DNA from: an uncultured bacterium
GTDB lineage: Bacteria; Bacteroidota; Bacteroidia; CAILMK01
Length of the DNA stretch: 64,000 nucleotides
Assembly (NCBI GenBank): GCA_903829945.1
Contig: CAIKRV010000078.1
Coordinates: 1-64,000 of the forward strand
Direction: 5' to 3'
Every line of letters starts with the position of its first letter. The first letter of the stretch is position 1. The notes under the pieces were generated by a model. It was not told the DNA's origin, did not search any database, and saw only the letters and a program-made list of their open reading frames with translations. Positions 1-9,500 of the stretch are shown one piece after another. The translations under genes were made by a program, and so were the position numbers.

Positions 1-1
1 A

Positions 2-601
2 AATGCTTTAGAAGATCTTAAAAGTACCTTCTTGAGAAAATCCATTCAAGATTTGGGGTCGGCACCCAAAATGATGGAAAAAGCTTATTATATTCATTAT
101 TCACAAAATGATACTGGTTTTATTTTTACCTCTGAGAAGCATAAAAGGAGTGCATCATTTTATTTGGTTCCTGACCTAGGGCTAGTATTGGTTGGGAATA
201 AACTGAGCCCAACCATAAATGTGGATATTTGTGCAAATTTCTTTGATAAATACGGATATTTAGAGGGTCAATTAGGTTTTAATTTTCTGTCATTTTATTT
301 TGAGGACATTATTAATGGTGTAATTACAAATTATAATACTGGAGGATTAATCAATATTTTTTTGATGGCTAATAATAATCCCAAGCATTATTTTTTATCA
401 GGCATGGAAGGAGGTGTTTTTCTGATGCGGGATGAAAATGGCAAATTAATTTTTAATGGATTTGATTTTGGTTTCCGAATCAAAACACGAATGGTTTCAA
501 CTTCATTAGACTTCGCAGCTAAATCTTTGGTGGATAAAAAGGGTATTATCCTATTAAGTCTTCGTTTGCCTTTCGAACAATTATTTTATCCGCACAATTA
601 A
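2..601 (+). CDS. Hypothetical protein, 3' part only (5' end cut by window edge)
   Basis: The reading frame is open to the left edge of the window, so the gene begins upstream and only its last 199 residues are visible. A TTG at 32 could be read as a start, but the codons before it continue the same frame without a stop. The visible part alternates short hydrophobic and polar stretches with many aromatic and glycine residues and ends in strand-like segments (LLSLRLPFEQLF). This resembles a beta-rich or outer-membrane protein. I recognise no family or catalytic motif. It reads toward the next gene with a 117-bp gap and no clear terminator hairpin. Confidence 0.6.
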   Translation, partial: NALEDLKSTFLRKSIQDLGSAPKMMEKAYYIHYSQNDTGFIFTSEKHKRSASFYLVPDLGLVLVGNKLSPTINVDICANFFDKYGYLEGQLGFNFLSFYFEDIINGVITNYNTGGLINIFLMANNNPKHYFLSGMEGGVFLMRDENGKLIFNGFDFGFRIKTRMVSTSLDFAAKSLVDKKGIILLSLRLPFEQLFYPHN

Positions 602-692
602 AATTTAAATGTTAGATAATCAGCGAATTAGTAAATCTAATATATCTTTTATAATTATTCTATTTATCTAAGTTATTGATTATTAATCTTCA

Positions 693-700
693 TATCTTTG
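693..700 (+). promoter_or_regulatory. Candidate -7 box TATCTTTG
   Basis: It matches the Bacteroidota -7 consensus TAnnTTTG exactly and lies 18 bp before the start codon of the T9SS cargo gene at 719. A TTG at 676-678 is closer than the usual -33 spacing, so the upstream element is uncertain. Confidence 0.5.
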
Positions 701-718
701 ATATCAAAATTTTAAGAT

Positions 719-2104
719 ATGAAAAACATCGTTTATTTTATTGCACTATTTTTCCCGATACTTGGATTTAATCAAAGTATTATTAACGGGAATTTTGAAT
801 CTTGGTCAAGTACTTCTTATGATGTATTAGGCAATACATTTTCAACTAATCCTGAATCCATTCAGCGATGTGCGAAACTTTCAGTTTCCAAATCAACAGA
901 TGCTCATGGCGGGAATTATGCTATGTTGATACAAACAGTCAGCAATTCCACCGATACCGTAGGAGGAGGTTTTGTAAATGGCAATCCAAATGGTGCCAAT
1001 ATAACCGGAGGTACTCCTTATAGTGGCCAGGTATTGGATGTAACCGGATATTATAAATACAGCACGCCGGGTAATGATTCCGGTGGAGTTTTAATTTCAT
1101 TTAAGAAGGGAGGTAAAGTTATTTTTTATAAACTTTATGCCTTGGCCCCCGCCTCATCCTATACTAAGTTTGATATTAAAGTAAATTTAGCTGTATCCTG
1201 TGATTCGTTTATCCTTGGTGCCGTGTCATCTTATCAAATAGTATCAAATAGTAAGAATTCTCATCCGGTTTCAGGTAGTACATTGTATTTAGATGATATC
1301 GTATTTACTGGAAGTACCACCTTACCAACTGTACCTGATGGAGATTTTGAAACTTGGAATACAGCAAATTTTGAACAGCCTGACGGCTGGTTTTTAGAAG
1401 GTAATAATTTTCAAAAATCCACCAATCATTACAAGGGAAGTTATTCAATTTTGATGTTTAATTCTACTTCTAATGCAGGCAGTAATACCATGGGGATAGA
1501 CAATGGAAGTTTAAACAAACATGGAGGTTTTAAAGGCCGCCCGTTTACCAACCAAGTTGATACTTTAATAGGATATTATATGTATTATCCAAAAGGAAAT
1601 GATACCGCAAGTGTAACTGTTGCTTTTTCTAAAAACGGAAAGCCTTTTTTCATGACAAGTAAAAAATTAATTGCTGCAAACAATTGGACATATTTTGAAT
1701 TGCCTTTTTCCGTAGGAACAGCTCCTGATACACTTTTTATTCAAGCCAGAACCAGCAACTATCCCGGACATGATAGCACTGTTTTGTATTTAGATGAATT
1801 GCAATTAAAATCAGCACCTCTATTTACCGGCATTAAGGAAAATGTATCAAATTATACCCAGGTAAATGTTTATCCTAACCCGGCACAAGGGTCAATTAAT
1901 TTTAATTTTGGGAACACCGTAATTAATAATTCTAATTTAAGAATTTACAATAGTACCGGACAAATTATCTATACCCAAATAATTAACCATCAAAACGGTA
2001 AAAATAACTACGAAATAAAAATTGCAAATTGGATTAATGGTTTGTACTTTTATGAATTAGAAACCGAGAGTGGACTTTTAAACGGGAAATTTATCAAGAA
2101 CTAG
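719..2104 (+). CDS. T9SS-secreted protein with two tandem jelly-roll-like domains
   Basis: 461 residues. A signal peptide (about residues 1-18) is followed by two homologous ~170-residue domains. Each opens with a G[ND]FE[ST]W motif (INGNFESWSS near residue 22, VPDGDFETWNT near 203) and ends with a LYLDD/LYLDEL motif. The pattern resembles the PCMD/carbohydrate-binding-like beta-sandwich modules of Bacteroidota exoproteins. The last ~80 residues form a type A T9SS sorting domain (VNVYPNPAQG, then NGLYFYELE). The protein is therefore predicted to cross the outer membrane and be released or anchored at the surface. Its ligand is unknown; carbohydrate binding is an inference from fold resemblance. 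A strong hairpin follows, so it is probably monocistronic. Confidence 0.8.
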   Translation: MKNIVYFIALFFPILGFNQSIINGNFESWSSTSYDVLGNTFSTNPESIQRCAKLSVSKSTDAHGGNYAMLIQTVSNSTDTVGGGFVNGNPNGANITGGTPYSGQVLDVTGYYKYSTPGNDSGGVLISFKKGGKVIFYKLYALAPASSYTKFDIKVNLAVSCDSFILGAVSSYQIVSNSKNSHPVSGSTLYLDDIVFTGSTTLPTVPDGDFETWNTANFEQPDGWFLEGNNFQKSTNHYKGSYSILMFNSTSNAGSNTMGIDNGSLNKHGGFKGRPFTNQVDTLIGYYMYYPKGNDTASVTVAFSKNGKPFFMTSKKLIAANNWTYFELPFSVGTAPDTLFIQARTSNYPGHDSTVLYLDELQLKSAPLFTGIKENVSNYTQVNVYPNPAQGSINFNFGNTVINNSNLRIYNSTGQIIYTQIINHQNGKNNYEIKIANWINGLYFYELETESGLLNGKFIKN

Positions 2105-2117
2105 ATCATAAAAAAAT

Positions 2118-2160
2118 AAGGGACTCTTACCATAAACTTAGTAGGAGTCCCTTCTTTTTT
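2118..2160. terminator. Bidirectional intrinsic terminator between the T9SS gene and msrA
   Basis: A 13-bp stem (2118-2130 with 2141-2153, one G-U pair) and a 10-nt loop. A T-run follows on the + strand and an A-run precedes it, so it can stop transcription from both convergent genes. Confidence 0.85.
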
Positions 2161-2169
2161 TAATAAAAA

Positions 2170-2817
2170 TTATTTTTTCATTTTATCAGCAAAAATCTTC
2201 TTGAATTTTTCCAATTTTGGGTGGATTACAAATTGGCAATAGGAGGCCTCTTTATTATTTGCATAATAATCTTGGTGATAATCTTCTGCAGGATAAAACT
2301 TAGTAAAAGCAGTTATTTCAGTGACCACGGGTGTGCTGAAAATTTTTGAATCATCAAGATCTTTTTTGTATTTTTCTGCTAATTCTTTTTGATGCCCATC
2401 ATGGTAAAAAATAACCGAACGGTATTGTGTACCCACATCTGCTCCTTGACGATTTAAAGTGGTTGGATCATGGCTACTCCAAAAAGCTTTTAATAAAAGG
2501 TCATAACTAATTTTTGTAGGATCATATATTACTTGGATTACCTCTGCATGACCCGTAGTTCCTGTACAAACATCCTTGTAGGAAGGGTTGGCAACATGGC
2601 CCCCTGAAAAACCTGAAGTAACTTTTAATACCCCTTCTAAACTGGTGAAAATTGCTTCGGCACACCAAAAACAACCTTGCCCAAAAGTAGCCGTATCTGT
2701 TTTTATATTGTTCATATTTAATGGTTTGTTAATATTTTTTTTCATTTTATCTTGTCCACATGATAGTAATGTAGTGCAGATTGCGATTCCTGTTAATATT
2801 AATTTTAAAGCTTTCAT
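2170..2817 (-). CDS. msrA: Peptide-methionine (S)-S-oxide reductase, lipoprotein
   Basis: Reduces methionine-S-sulfoxide in oxidised proteins. The GCFWC active-site motif is present with catalytic Cys49, followed by the typical SGFSGG, TGHAEV and DYHQDYY segments. The N-terminus is a lipoprotein signal (TLLSC, lipid-carrying Cys20), so the enzyme should act in the periplasm on the inner face of the envelope. An in-frame ATG three codons upstream (2826) exists, but a TAACTTCG promoter-like box at 2830-2837 lies too close to it, so I prefer the ATG at 2817. The partner MsrB, also exported, is 50 kb away at 53042. Confidence 0.93.
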   Translation of the reverse strand: MKALKLILTGIAICTTLLSCGQDKMKKNINKPLNMNNIKTDTATFGQGCFWCAEAIFTSLEGVLKVTSGFSGGHVANPSYKDVCTGTTGHAEVIQVIYDPTKISYDLLLKAFWSSHDPTTLNRQGADVGTQYRSVIFYHDGHQKELAEKYKKDLDDSKIFSTPVVTEITAFTKFYPAEDYHQDYYANNKEASYCQFVIHPKLEKFKKIFADKMKK

Positions 2818-2829
2818 ATTAGTCATATA

Positions 2830-2837
2830 CGAAGTTA
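2830..2837 (-). promoter_or_regulatory. Candidate -7 box TAACTTCG for msrA
   Basis: One mismatch to TAnnTTTG. The same variant occurs before the YceI gene. It sits only 4 nt before an upstream ATG and supports the downstream start at 2817. Confidence 0.35.
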
Positions 2838-2891
2838 ATAGTTAATTGGATTTAAGGATAATTAATTACTTTTTAAATCAGTAAAAAATAT

Positions 2892-2899
2892 TAACTTTA
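2892..2899 (+). promoter_or_regulatory. Candidate -7 box TAACTTTA
   Basis: One mismatch to TAnnTTTG, 22 bp upstream of the ATG of the PKD-domain gene at 2922. Confidence 0.3.
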
Positions 2900-2921
2900 C
2901 AGCCTAAATGTGTAAACTACA

Positions 2922-5900
2922 ATGGAAAACAAAAGAACTTTATTTAGATTTTTGGTTTTAGCTTTAATGATGGGCCTAAATTCTGTATTACATGCTCAAT
3001 CGTATTGCCAGCCTACGAGCTATACTTATTGGAATTATTATATTTCAAGCTTTAAATTGGACACTTATACACATGTTAGCAAAGGTTCCAGCAATGGTTA
3101 TGATTCAAGTACCATTAATTCTAGTAAAACACCAATAGATACACTACTACCAGGCAAAGGTTACACTGTTGTAATTAAAGTAGGGGGTGGAAATAAAATG
3201 TATATGGCTTATTGGGTGGATTGGAATAATAATGGTTCTCTAGATGATCCCGGTGAATTTATAGATTCATTAGCTACTGCTGCTACTTCTATGACTTCAA
3301 CATTAAATGTACCAAAGAAACAACTTTCAGGTACTTTTAGAATCAGAGCTCGCGCATTTTATTCTCCAATAGGTCCATCTGTTGGTTCTTGTGGATCTAA
3401 TTTATATAATTTAGGTGAAACCGAAGATTATGTATTCGCTGTTAAAAGTATTTCAACCAATGATGTAGGTATTACCCAAATTATATCACCGGGTGCTTCA
3501 GGTTGTGGTGATAGTACAACTAAAGTTACCGTTGTAGTAGGTAATTTTGGAACAAATGCGGTTACAAATATACCGGTAGCGATGAAAATTACGCCAAAAG
3601 GTGGAACTGCTACTACTCTTTACGATACCTTAAAAACTACCTTAAATCCTGGTCAAAAAGATACTTTCACTTTTTCGGCTACCTATAATACTTTTAGTGG
3701 AAGTCAATATTCCATGGCTGCTTATACGCAATTAGTAAAAGATACTTTTAATTATAATGACAGTGCTTATAGAATTGCAGGTGTTTTTAGTGGCGTTGAA
3801 ACGCCAATTACTGTTGGAAGCTCATTATGTAAACCCGGCAAAGTAAAATTGTATAATAGTAATAGTTATTTAGGATATAATACTTTCTGGTATAATTCCA
3901 GAAATTCAAATGCTCGAATCGCTAATTCAGATACATTTTACACCCCCAAATTATATTCTACTACTACCTATTATGCTGAATTTACTACAGCATACGTTTA
4001 TAATTTAGGCGAACCCGATAATTCAAAAGCCACGGGGTCTCTTAGTTATACTACGTTTACCAATGGACTCATTTTTGATGCAGTTTCAGATTTTACTTTG
4101 GATTCTGTTACAGTTTATGCAAATTCTTTAGGAAAAGTTTCAGTAAATTTATTGGATGCATCAAATAATACCCTTAAAACCGTTACGGTATCGGTGGCAA
4201 GTTCCGGCAAGCACCAATTGTATATTCATATGTTTATACCTAAAGGTACAGGATATACTTTAAATGCTGCTAATTCTACGGTGACCGGATTATATAGAAG
4301 TGCAGCAAATGCTACCGTTACCTATTTCTCATATCCATATAGTGCAAGTGGGGTAGTTGATATTACCAATTCCACAGCGGGTAATACAAGGTATTATTTC
4401 TTCTACGATTGGGTAGTAAAAGGACCGGGTTGTTATAGCAAACGTGATTCCTTTACAGTAAATATCGGTGGGCCTGTTGCCTCCTTAAAACAAGGCACAC
4501 CTTTTAAAGGAACCTACGCAGCGGGTACTTTATCATCACCTGATACCGTTGGACTTTCAGATACTGTTAGATATATCATTACTCCACCGGCAGGATTAAG
4601 TAATGCTGATTATGGTACCAAATGGACCATCAGTAATGTTAGTTTTGCAGGTGTATCCGGTACTAAATGTCCTGATACAGCTTTTGTATATCCTAAGGCA
4701 ACTACAAATGGTACATTTACTTTTTTCCCATCTACTGCCTACGCCAATGATACTTTCCAATTTAGTTATAAAATAAGTGTTTCAGGTTGCGATTCAACGT
4801 TAAGTAGATATATGTACGTTATTGGAAAACCCACTGCTAATTTTACCGCAACCGGGGTTTGTAGTGGTGCGGCTACTACTTTCTTAAACAAAAGTACAGG
4901 CATAGGAGGCCTTACCTATTTATGGGACTTTGGTGATGGAACCACTTCAAATCTTATAAATCCTTTGCACATTTTTAGCAATGGTGGATTACATAGTATT
5001 AAGTTAGTGGTTACCGCTGCTCATGGTACAACGGATACAATTACTAAATCTATTTTATTGTATAACCATCCTAATGCTAACTTTACATTTAAAAATACTT
5101 GTTTAGGTCAAACCACTATTTTTTCTGATTCATCTACTATATCAAGTGGAACAATTAGTAAATATTCATATGATTATGGAGACGGAAGTGCTACAGATAC
5201 CTTAGCATCTACAAAGCATACCTATACGGTAGAGGATGTTTATAGTGTTACTTTATCTTTGGTAAGTGATAAGGGATGTACAAATTCAGTTGTCAAAAAT
5301 GTTACTATTCATGTGGCTCCGGTGCCATCATTTGGTACAAATGTAGTTTGCCAAGGAAGCCCAACTATTTTTACTAATAATACCACTGATAAATCAGGGA
5401 CAACACCTAATTATACATGGAATTTTGGCGACGGTTCAAGTAGTAACCTTAGTGCTCCAACCCATTCTTATAACGGGGGAGGGCCATTTACCGCATGGTT
5501 ATATGCAACTAATACTTTCGGCTGCGAAGATTCTATCAGCGGAAGTGTTATCGTCCACGCAAAACCAAATACTAAATTTGGGGTAAGTAATACATGTGTG
5601 GAAGAAACCACAGTATTTACTGATTCAAGTTCCATCTCTGCAGGAAGCATTACAAAATATGAGTGGAATTTTGGTGATAGCACCTTTACTTATCAAAATA
5701 GTCCTTCGCATAGGTTTTTGAGTGCAGGTACTTTCAATGTTAGCTTATCACAAATTAGTGATCAAGGTTGTGTAAGTGTACTTACGAAAGCGGTAGTAAT
5801 AGGATCACAACCGGATGCAAGTTTCAATTCATTTGGTACTGATAGTGGTATGAAATTTATCCCTGTCAATTCGAGCTATACTAGTTATTTATGGAATTTC

Positions 5901-6335
5901 GGCGATAGCAGTACCTCCACCGCCATTGCACCTTACCACAAATACAAACGGGATAGTACTTATAAAGTAAATTTACAAGTGAGCAATGGATCCGGTCCGT
6001 GCAATACTAATTCTTATACTTTAGCCGTTAGTTCCACGGGAACCGGGATCCAAAATGCATTGGCCAATGCCATCCATCTTCAAATTTATCCAAATCCATT
6101 TAGTGATTTAGTTCAGATTAGCTATAGTTTGGACCATACTTCCAAAGTAAATATGTCAATTTTTGAACCGCGTGGTGGCATAATTGCCGGAAATTTGATA
6201 AATACTATACAAGATGCAGGTTACCATCAATTGGCCATTAATGCTAATGAATACCACTTAAATGCAGGAGTATATTTTATAAAGATTCAAGTAGGCAATT
6301 CAGTAATTACTGAAAGACTTATAGTTGTAAAATAA
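2922..6335 (+). CDS. T9SS-secreted multidomain surface protein (GEVED, CARDB-like, PKD domains)
   Basis: 1137 residues. Signal peptide 1-26 (ends in HAQ). A GEVED domain lies near residues 85-175 (YWVDWNNNGSLDDPGEF, ETEDYVF). A CARDB-like module follows at about 181-275 (DVGITQI, VVVGNFGTNAV), then Ig-like material with Cys pairs. About five PKD domains span residues ~635-1045, each with a Y.W[DN]FGD core. A type A T9SS tail occupies the last ~80 residues (LQIYPNPFSD). Such architectures belong to adhesive or matrix-like exoproteins; no catalytic domain is visible. It shares PKD and CARDB modules with the giant gene just downstream but has its own terminator. Confidence 0.85.
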   Translation: MENKRTLFRFLVLALMMGLNSVLHAQSYCQPTSYTYWNYYISSFKLDTYTHVSKGSSNGYDSSTINSSKTPIDTLLPGKGYTVVIKVGGGNKMYMAYWVDWNNNGSLDDPGEFIDSLATAATSMTSTLNVPKKQLSGTFRIRARAFYSPIGPSVGSCGSNLYNLGETEDYVFAVKSISTNDVGITQIISPGASGCGDSTTKVTVVVGNFGTNAVTNIPVAMKITPKGGTATTLYDTLKTTLNPGQKDTFTFSATYNTFSGSQYSMAAYTQLVKDTFNYNDSAYRIAGVFSGVETPITVGSSLCKPGKVKLYNSNSYLGYNTFWYNSRNSNARIANSDTFYTPKLYSTTTYYAEFTTAYVYNLGEPDNSKATGSLSYTTFTNGLIFDAVSDFTLDSVTVYANSLGKVSVNLLDASNNTLKTVTVSVASSGKHQLYIHMFIPKGTGYTLNAANSTVTGLYRSAANATVTYFSYPYSASGVVDITNSTAGNTRYYFFYDWVVKGPGCYSKRDSFTVNIGGPVASLKQGTPFKGTYAAGTLSSPDTVGLSDTVRYIITPPAGLSNADYGTKWTISNVSFAGVSGTKCPDTAFVYPKATTNGTFTFFPSTAYANDTFQFSYKISVSGCDSTLSRYMYVIGKPTANFTATGVCSGAATTFLNKSTGIGGLTYLWDFGDGTTSNLINPLHIFSNGGLHSIKLVVTAAHGTTDTITKSILLYNHPNANFTFKNTCLGQTTIFSDSSTISSGTISKYSYDYGDGSATDTLASTKHTYTVEDVYSVTLSLVSDKGCTNSVVKNVTIHVAPVPSFGTNVVCQGSPTIFTNNTTDKSGTTPNYTWNFGDGSSSNLSAPTHSYNGGGPFTAWLYATNTFGCEDSISGSVIVHAKPNTKFGVSNTCVEETTVFTDSSSISAGSITKYEWNFGDSTFTYQNSPSHRFLSAGTFNVSLSQISDQGCVSVLTKAVVIGSQPDASFNSFGTDSGMKFIPVNSSYTSYLWNFGDSSTSTAIAPYHKYKRDSTYKVNLQVSNGSGPCNTNSYTLAVSSTGTGIQNALANAIHLQIYPNPFSDLVQISYSLDHTSKVNMSIFEPRGGIIAGNLINTIQDAGYHQLAINANEYHLNAGVYFIKIQVGNSVITERLIVVK

Positions 6336-6356
6336 TCATTTTAGCAAGAAATAATT

Positions 6357-6387
6357 AGAGGTGGCCAAAAGCCACCTCTTTTTTTTC
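6357..6387 (+). terminator. Intrinsic terminator
   Basis: A 9-bp perfect stem AGAGGTGGC/GCCACCTCT (6357-6365 with 6371-6379), loop CAAAA and a following T-run. It separates the PKD gene from the giant gene. Confidence 0.88.
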
Positions 6388-6469
6388 TTAAAAACTGGAA
6401 ATATTAGTTAAAAACCAAGATTTCATCGCCCAAAATAATTAATTTCCTATCTGAAAACTTAAATTTTCA

Positions 6470-6477
6470 TATCTTTG
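6470..6477 (+). promoter_or_regulatory. Candidate -7 box TATCTTTG for the giant surface protein
   Basis: Exact TAnnTTTG match about 70 bp before the ATG at 6547, giving a 5' leader of roughly 60 nt. The 10-nt core CATATCTTTG is the same as upstream of the gene at 719. Confidence 0.5.
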
Positions 6478-6546
6478 AAAAACTACTTAGGTAGTACGAC
6501 TGGCAAACAAAAACAAAACGACTAAACGGTAATTATTTTATTAGCT

Positions 6547-9500
6547 ATGAGAAATTTACGGGCTAAAATGCGCTCCTGTATTCTATGGGTGTGCCTTATT
6601 ATTTCATTTTTATTTAATTCTTTTTACGCTAAAGGTAGTTTAAGTGGAACTTATACTATCGACGCTACTAAATCTGCTAGTTCAAGTAACTACAAAACAT
6701 TTAGTGCTGCTGTGAGCGATTTATTATCCGGCACCCGTGCAGACGGGGGTACAGCAAATGGATCCGGGGTGAGCGGAGCAGTAGTATTTAATGTAGCAAA
6801 TGGCTCTTATAACGAGCAAATTTCTTTTAATGCTATTAGTGGTGCTTCATCCACTAATAATATTACTTTTCAATCTGCCTCAGGTGATAGTTCTAAAGTA
6901 ATATTAAATTATGCCAGTGCCAGCTCAAGTACCAATAACTATGTGGTGCAACTTAGTGGAGCTTCTTGGATTAATTTTAAACAAATAACTATTTGGAGAA
7001 CAGGTTCTAATATTTGGGGAAATGTTATTACTGTTCAATCAAGTTCTAGTAATAATAGTTTTGTTGCTTGCCGATTATTCGGTTCAAAAACTAGTTCCAT
7101 GAATACCATAACTTCGGTAGTATATTCCAGTACAGATAATGATACTAATAATTTATTTCAAGGCAATGCAATGAAATATGGTAGTTATGCTTTTTATTGG
7201 AATGGTGTAAGTACGAGCAGCTATGAAAGATCAACACAAATTCTAGGCAACCTTATTGATAGTTGCTACTATTCTGCCATATACATGAACTATGAGGATA
7301 ATTTACACATTACCGGCAATACTATCACAAATGTTTATTATTCTTATGCAACCGGTGTTTATTTAAATTATTCAGTAAATGCATACCGAATTACAAAAAA
7401 TAAATTGGTTATGCCCAATGGGGGAAATTATGGATTTAGCATTAATAATTCATCCGGAACAAGTACTGCACGTGCACTCATTGCAAATAATATGATTTCA
7501 ATGGCAGGAAGTAATCAAATTATAGGAGGTTTATATTTTAATTGGTCATCCTACACTGATATTTATTATAATTCTATCAATCTTACCAATACAAATACAT
7601 CCTCCTATGGAATGTATTTATATTCTTTCAATGCTTATTTGACTAATAATTTAGTTAATAATTGCGTAACAAATTTTGGTGGCGGATTTGCCATGTATGT
7701 TTATTATTATGACGTAAACATGATGGATTATAATAATTGGTATGCTTCAGGTACTACCTTGGGTACATGGAATGGAAATAATTATAATAATTTAGTAAGT
7801 TGGCAAAGTGCCAGTGGAAAAGATGCATATGCAATAAGTGTTAATCCATACTATAATTCCTCCACCGATTTGCATTGCAGTAGTCCGCAAATCAATGGTG
7901 CTGCCTATTCGCTAGCCGCAGTTACTGATGATATAGATGGAGATAAGAGATCTACAACGCCGGATATAGGCGCAGATGAATTTAATTTACCTCCTTTAGA
8001 TGCAGGGGTTACCGGTCTTACCAATCCTAATGGAGGATATTGTGCAGGCACAAATAATATTAAAATTAACCTCACCAATTTTGGTAGTAATACATTGAGT
8101 TCTGCAAAAATTAATTGGTCTGTTAACGGTACTTTACAAACTGCTTATTCATGGACTGGAACTTTGTCTTCCGGAGGCATTGCCAATGTTACTATAGGTA
8201 CCTATTCTTTTGCTGCCAGTACGAGTTACAATATAAAGGTTTGGTCTTCCAATCCAAATGCCGGTATTGATGGTAATGCAGCCAATGATACCACCAATAT
8301 AGTTAATATGAAGCAAGGTTTAAGCGGTACTTATACAATTGGAGGTACTACTCCGGATTATGCTTCTTTTGGTGCAGCTGCTTTTGTTTTAAATAATTCA
8401 GGTATCTGTGGTGCAGTCACTTTCAATGTTCGTGACGGGTCTTACAATGAACAATTAATGTTTCTTCAAATTCCAAATGCTTCTGCAACTAATACAGTAA
8501 CATTTCAGAGCCAGAGTGGAGACAGTTCTAAGGTTATTTTATATTATGCATCAGGTGGTTCAATGAATAATAATTTTACGGTACAACTAAACGGTACAGA
8601 TTATTTGAATTTTAAACAGATCACTATCCAGAGGAATGGAAATATTTCTAATTTTTATGGTCGGGTTCTTGATTTTAGAGGAGGTGCTTGCAGTAATACT
8701 ATAAAAGGATGTCGAATACTAGGGTTGAAATCACCCTATTATTACTATAACCAAGATTTAATTTATTCCGGCCAGGATAATGATTCTGCAAACCAATTTA
8801 TCGGTAACTATTTAGTAAATGGTACTTATGGCTTTAACTGGAATGGTTCCAGTTCTTCTTCAAAAGAAAAAAATACAGTAGTAATGAATAATGTTATTGA
8901 TAGTACTTTAGGGTATGGCAATCAATTTTATTATCAAGATGGATTATTTATTAAAAATAATAAAATCAGAAATTTATCTACCGGTAGTACTTCATGGGCT
9001 GCCTATGGTTTGAACCTAAATTATTGTGATAATATAAAAGGAATCCTTAAAAATAATATTTATATCTTGGGAGCAAGCTATAATAGCTACGGTATTCAAA
9101 TTTCAAATTGCACCAATACCAGTACTTCTCCTGCACTTTTTGCAAATAATATGATAAGTGTGGATGGTGCCGCTCAGTATGGGACCTATGGTATTTATGA
9201 AAATGGTTCATCCTATCACAATTTTTATTTTAACAGTGTATTAATACCTAATGCTGCAAGTACTTCTTATGCATTTTATTTGAATGATTTTTCGGGATCT
9301 CAAAACATTGTAAATAATTGTTTTATTAATAAAGGAGGTGGACAAGCACTTTGGATTTATGGATATTATGTCAATACCATGAATTATAATGACATTTATG
9401 CTGGTACTGCTCAAATTGGTTATTGGAGCGGAACTACCTATTCCACTTTTGCAAATTGGAAAACCGGTACGAGTAAGGATGCCAATTCTATTTCAGTTGA

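Noticed and set aside
2588-2845. An 85-codon frame on the + strand opposite msrA
   Set aside because: It is antisense to the conserved MsrA coding sequence and has no supporting signal.
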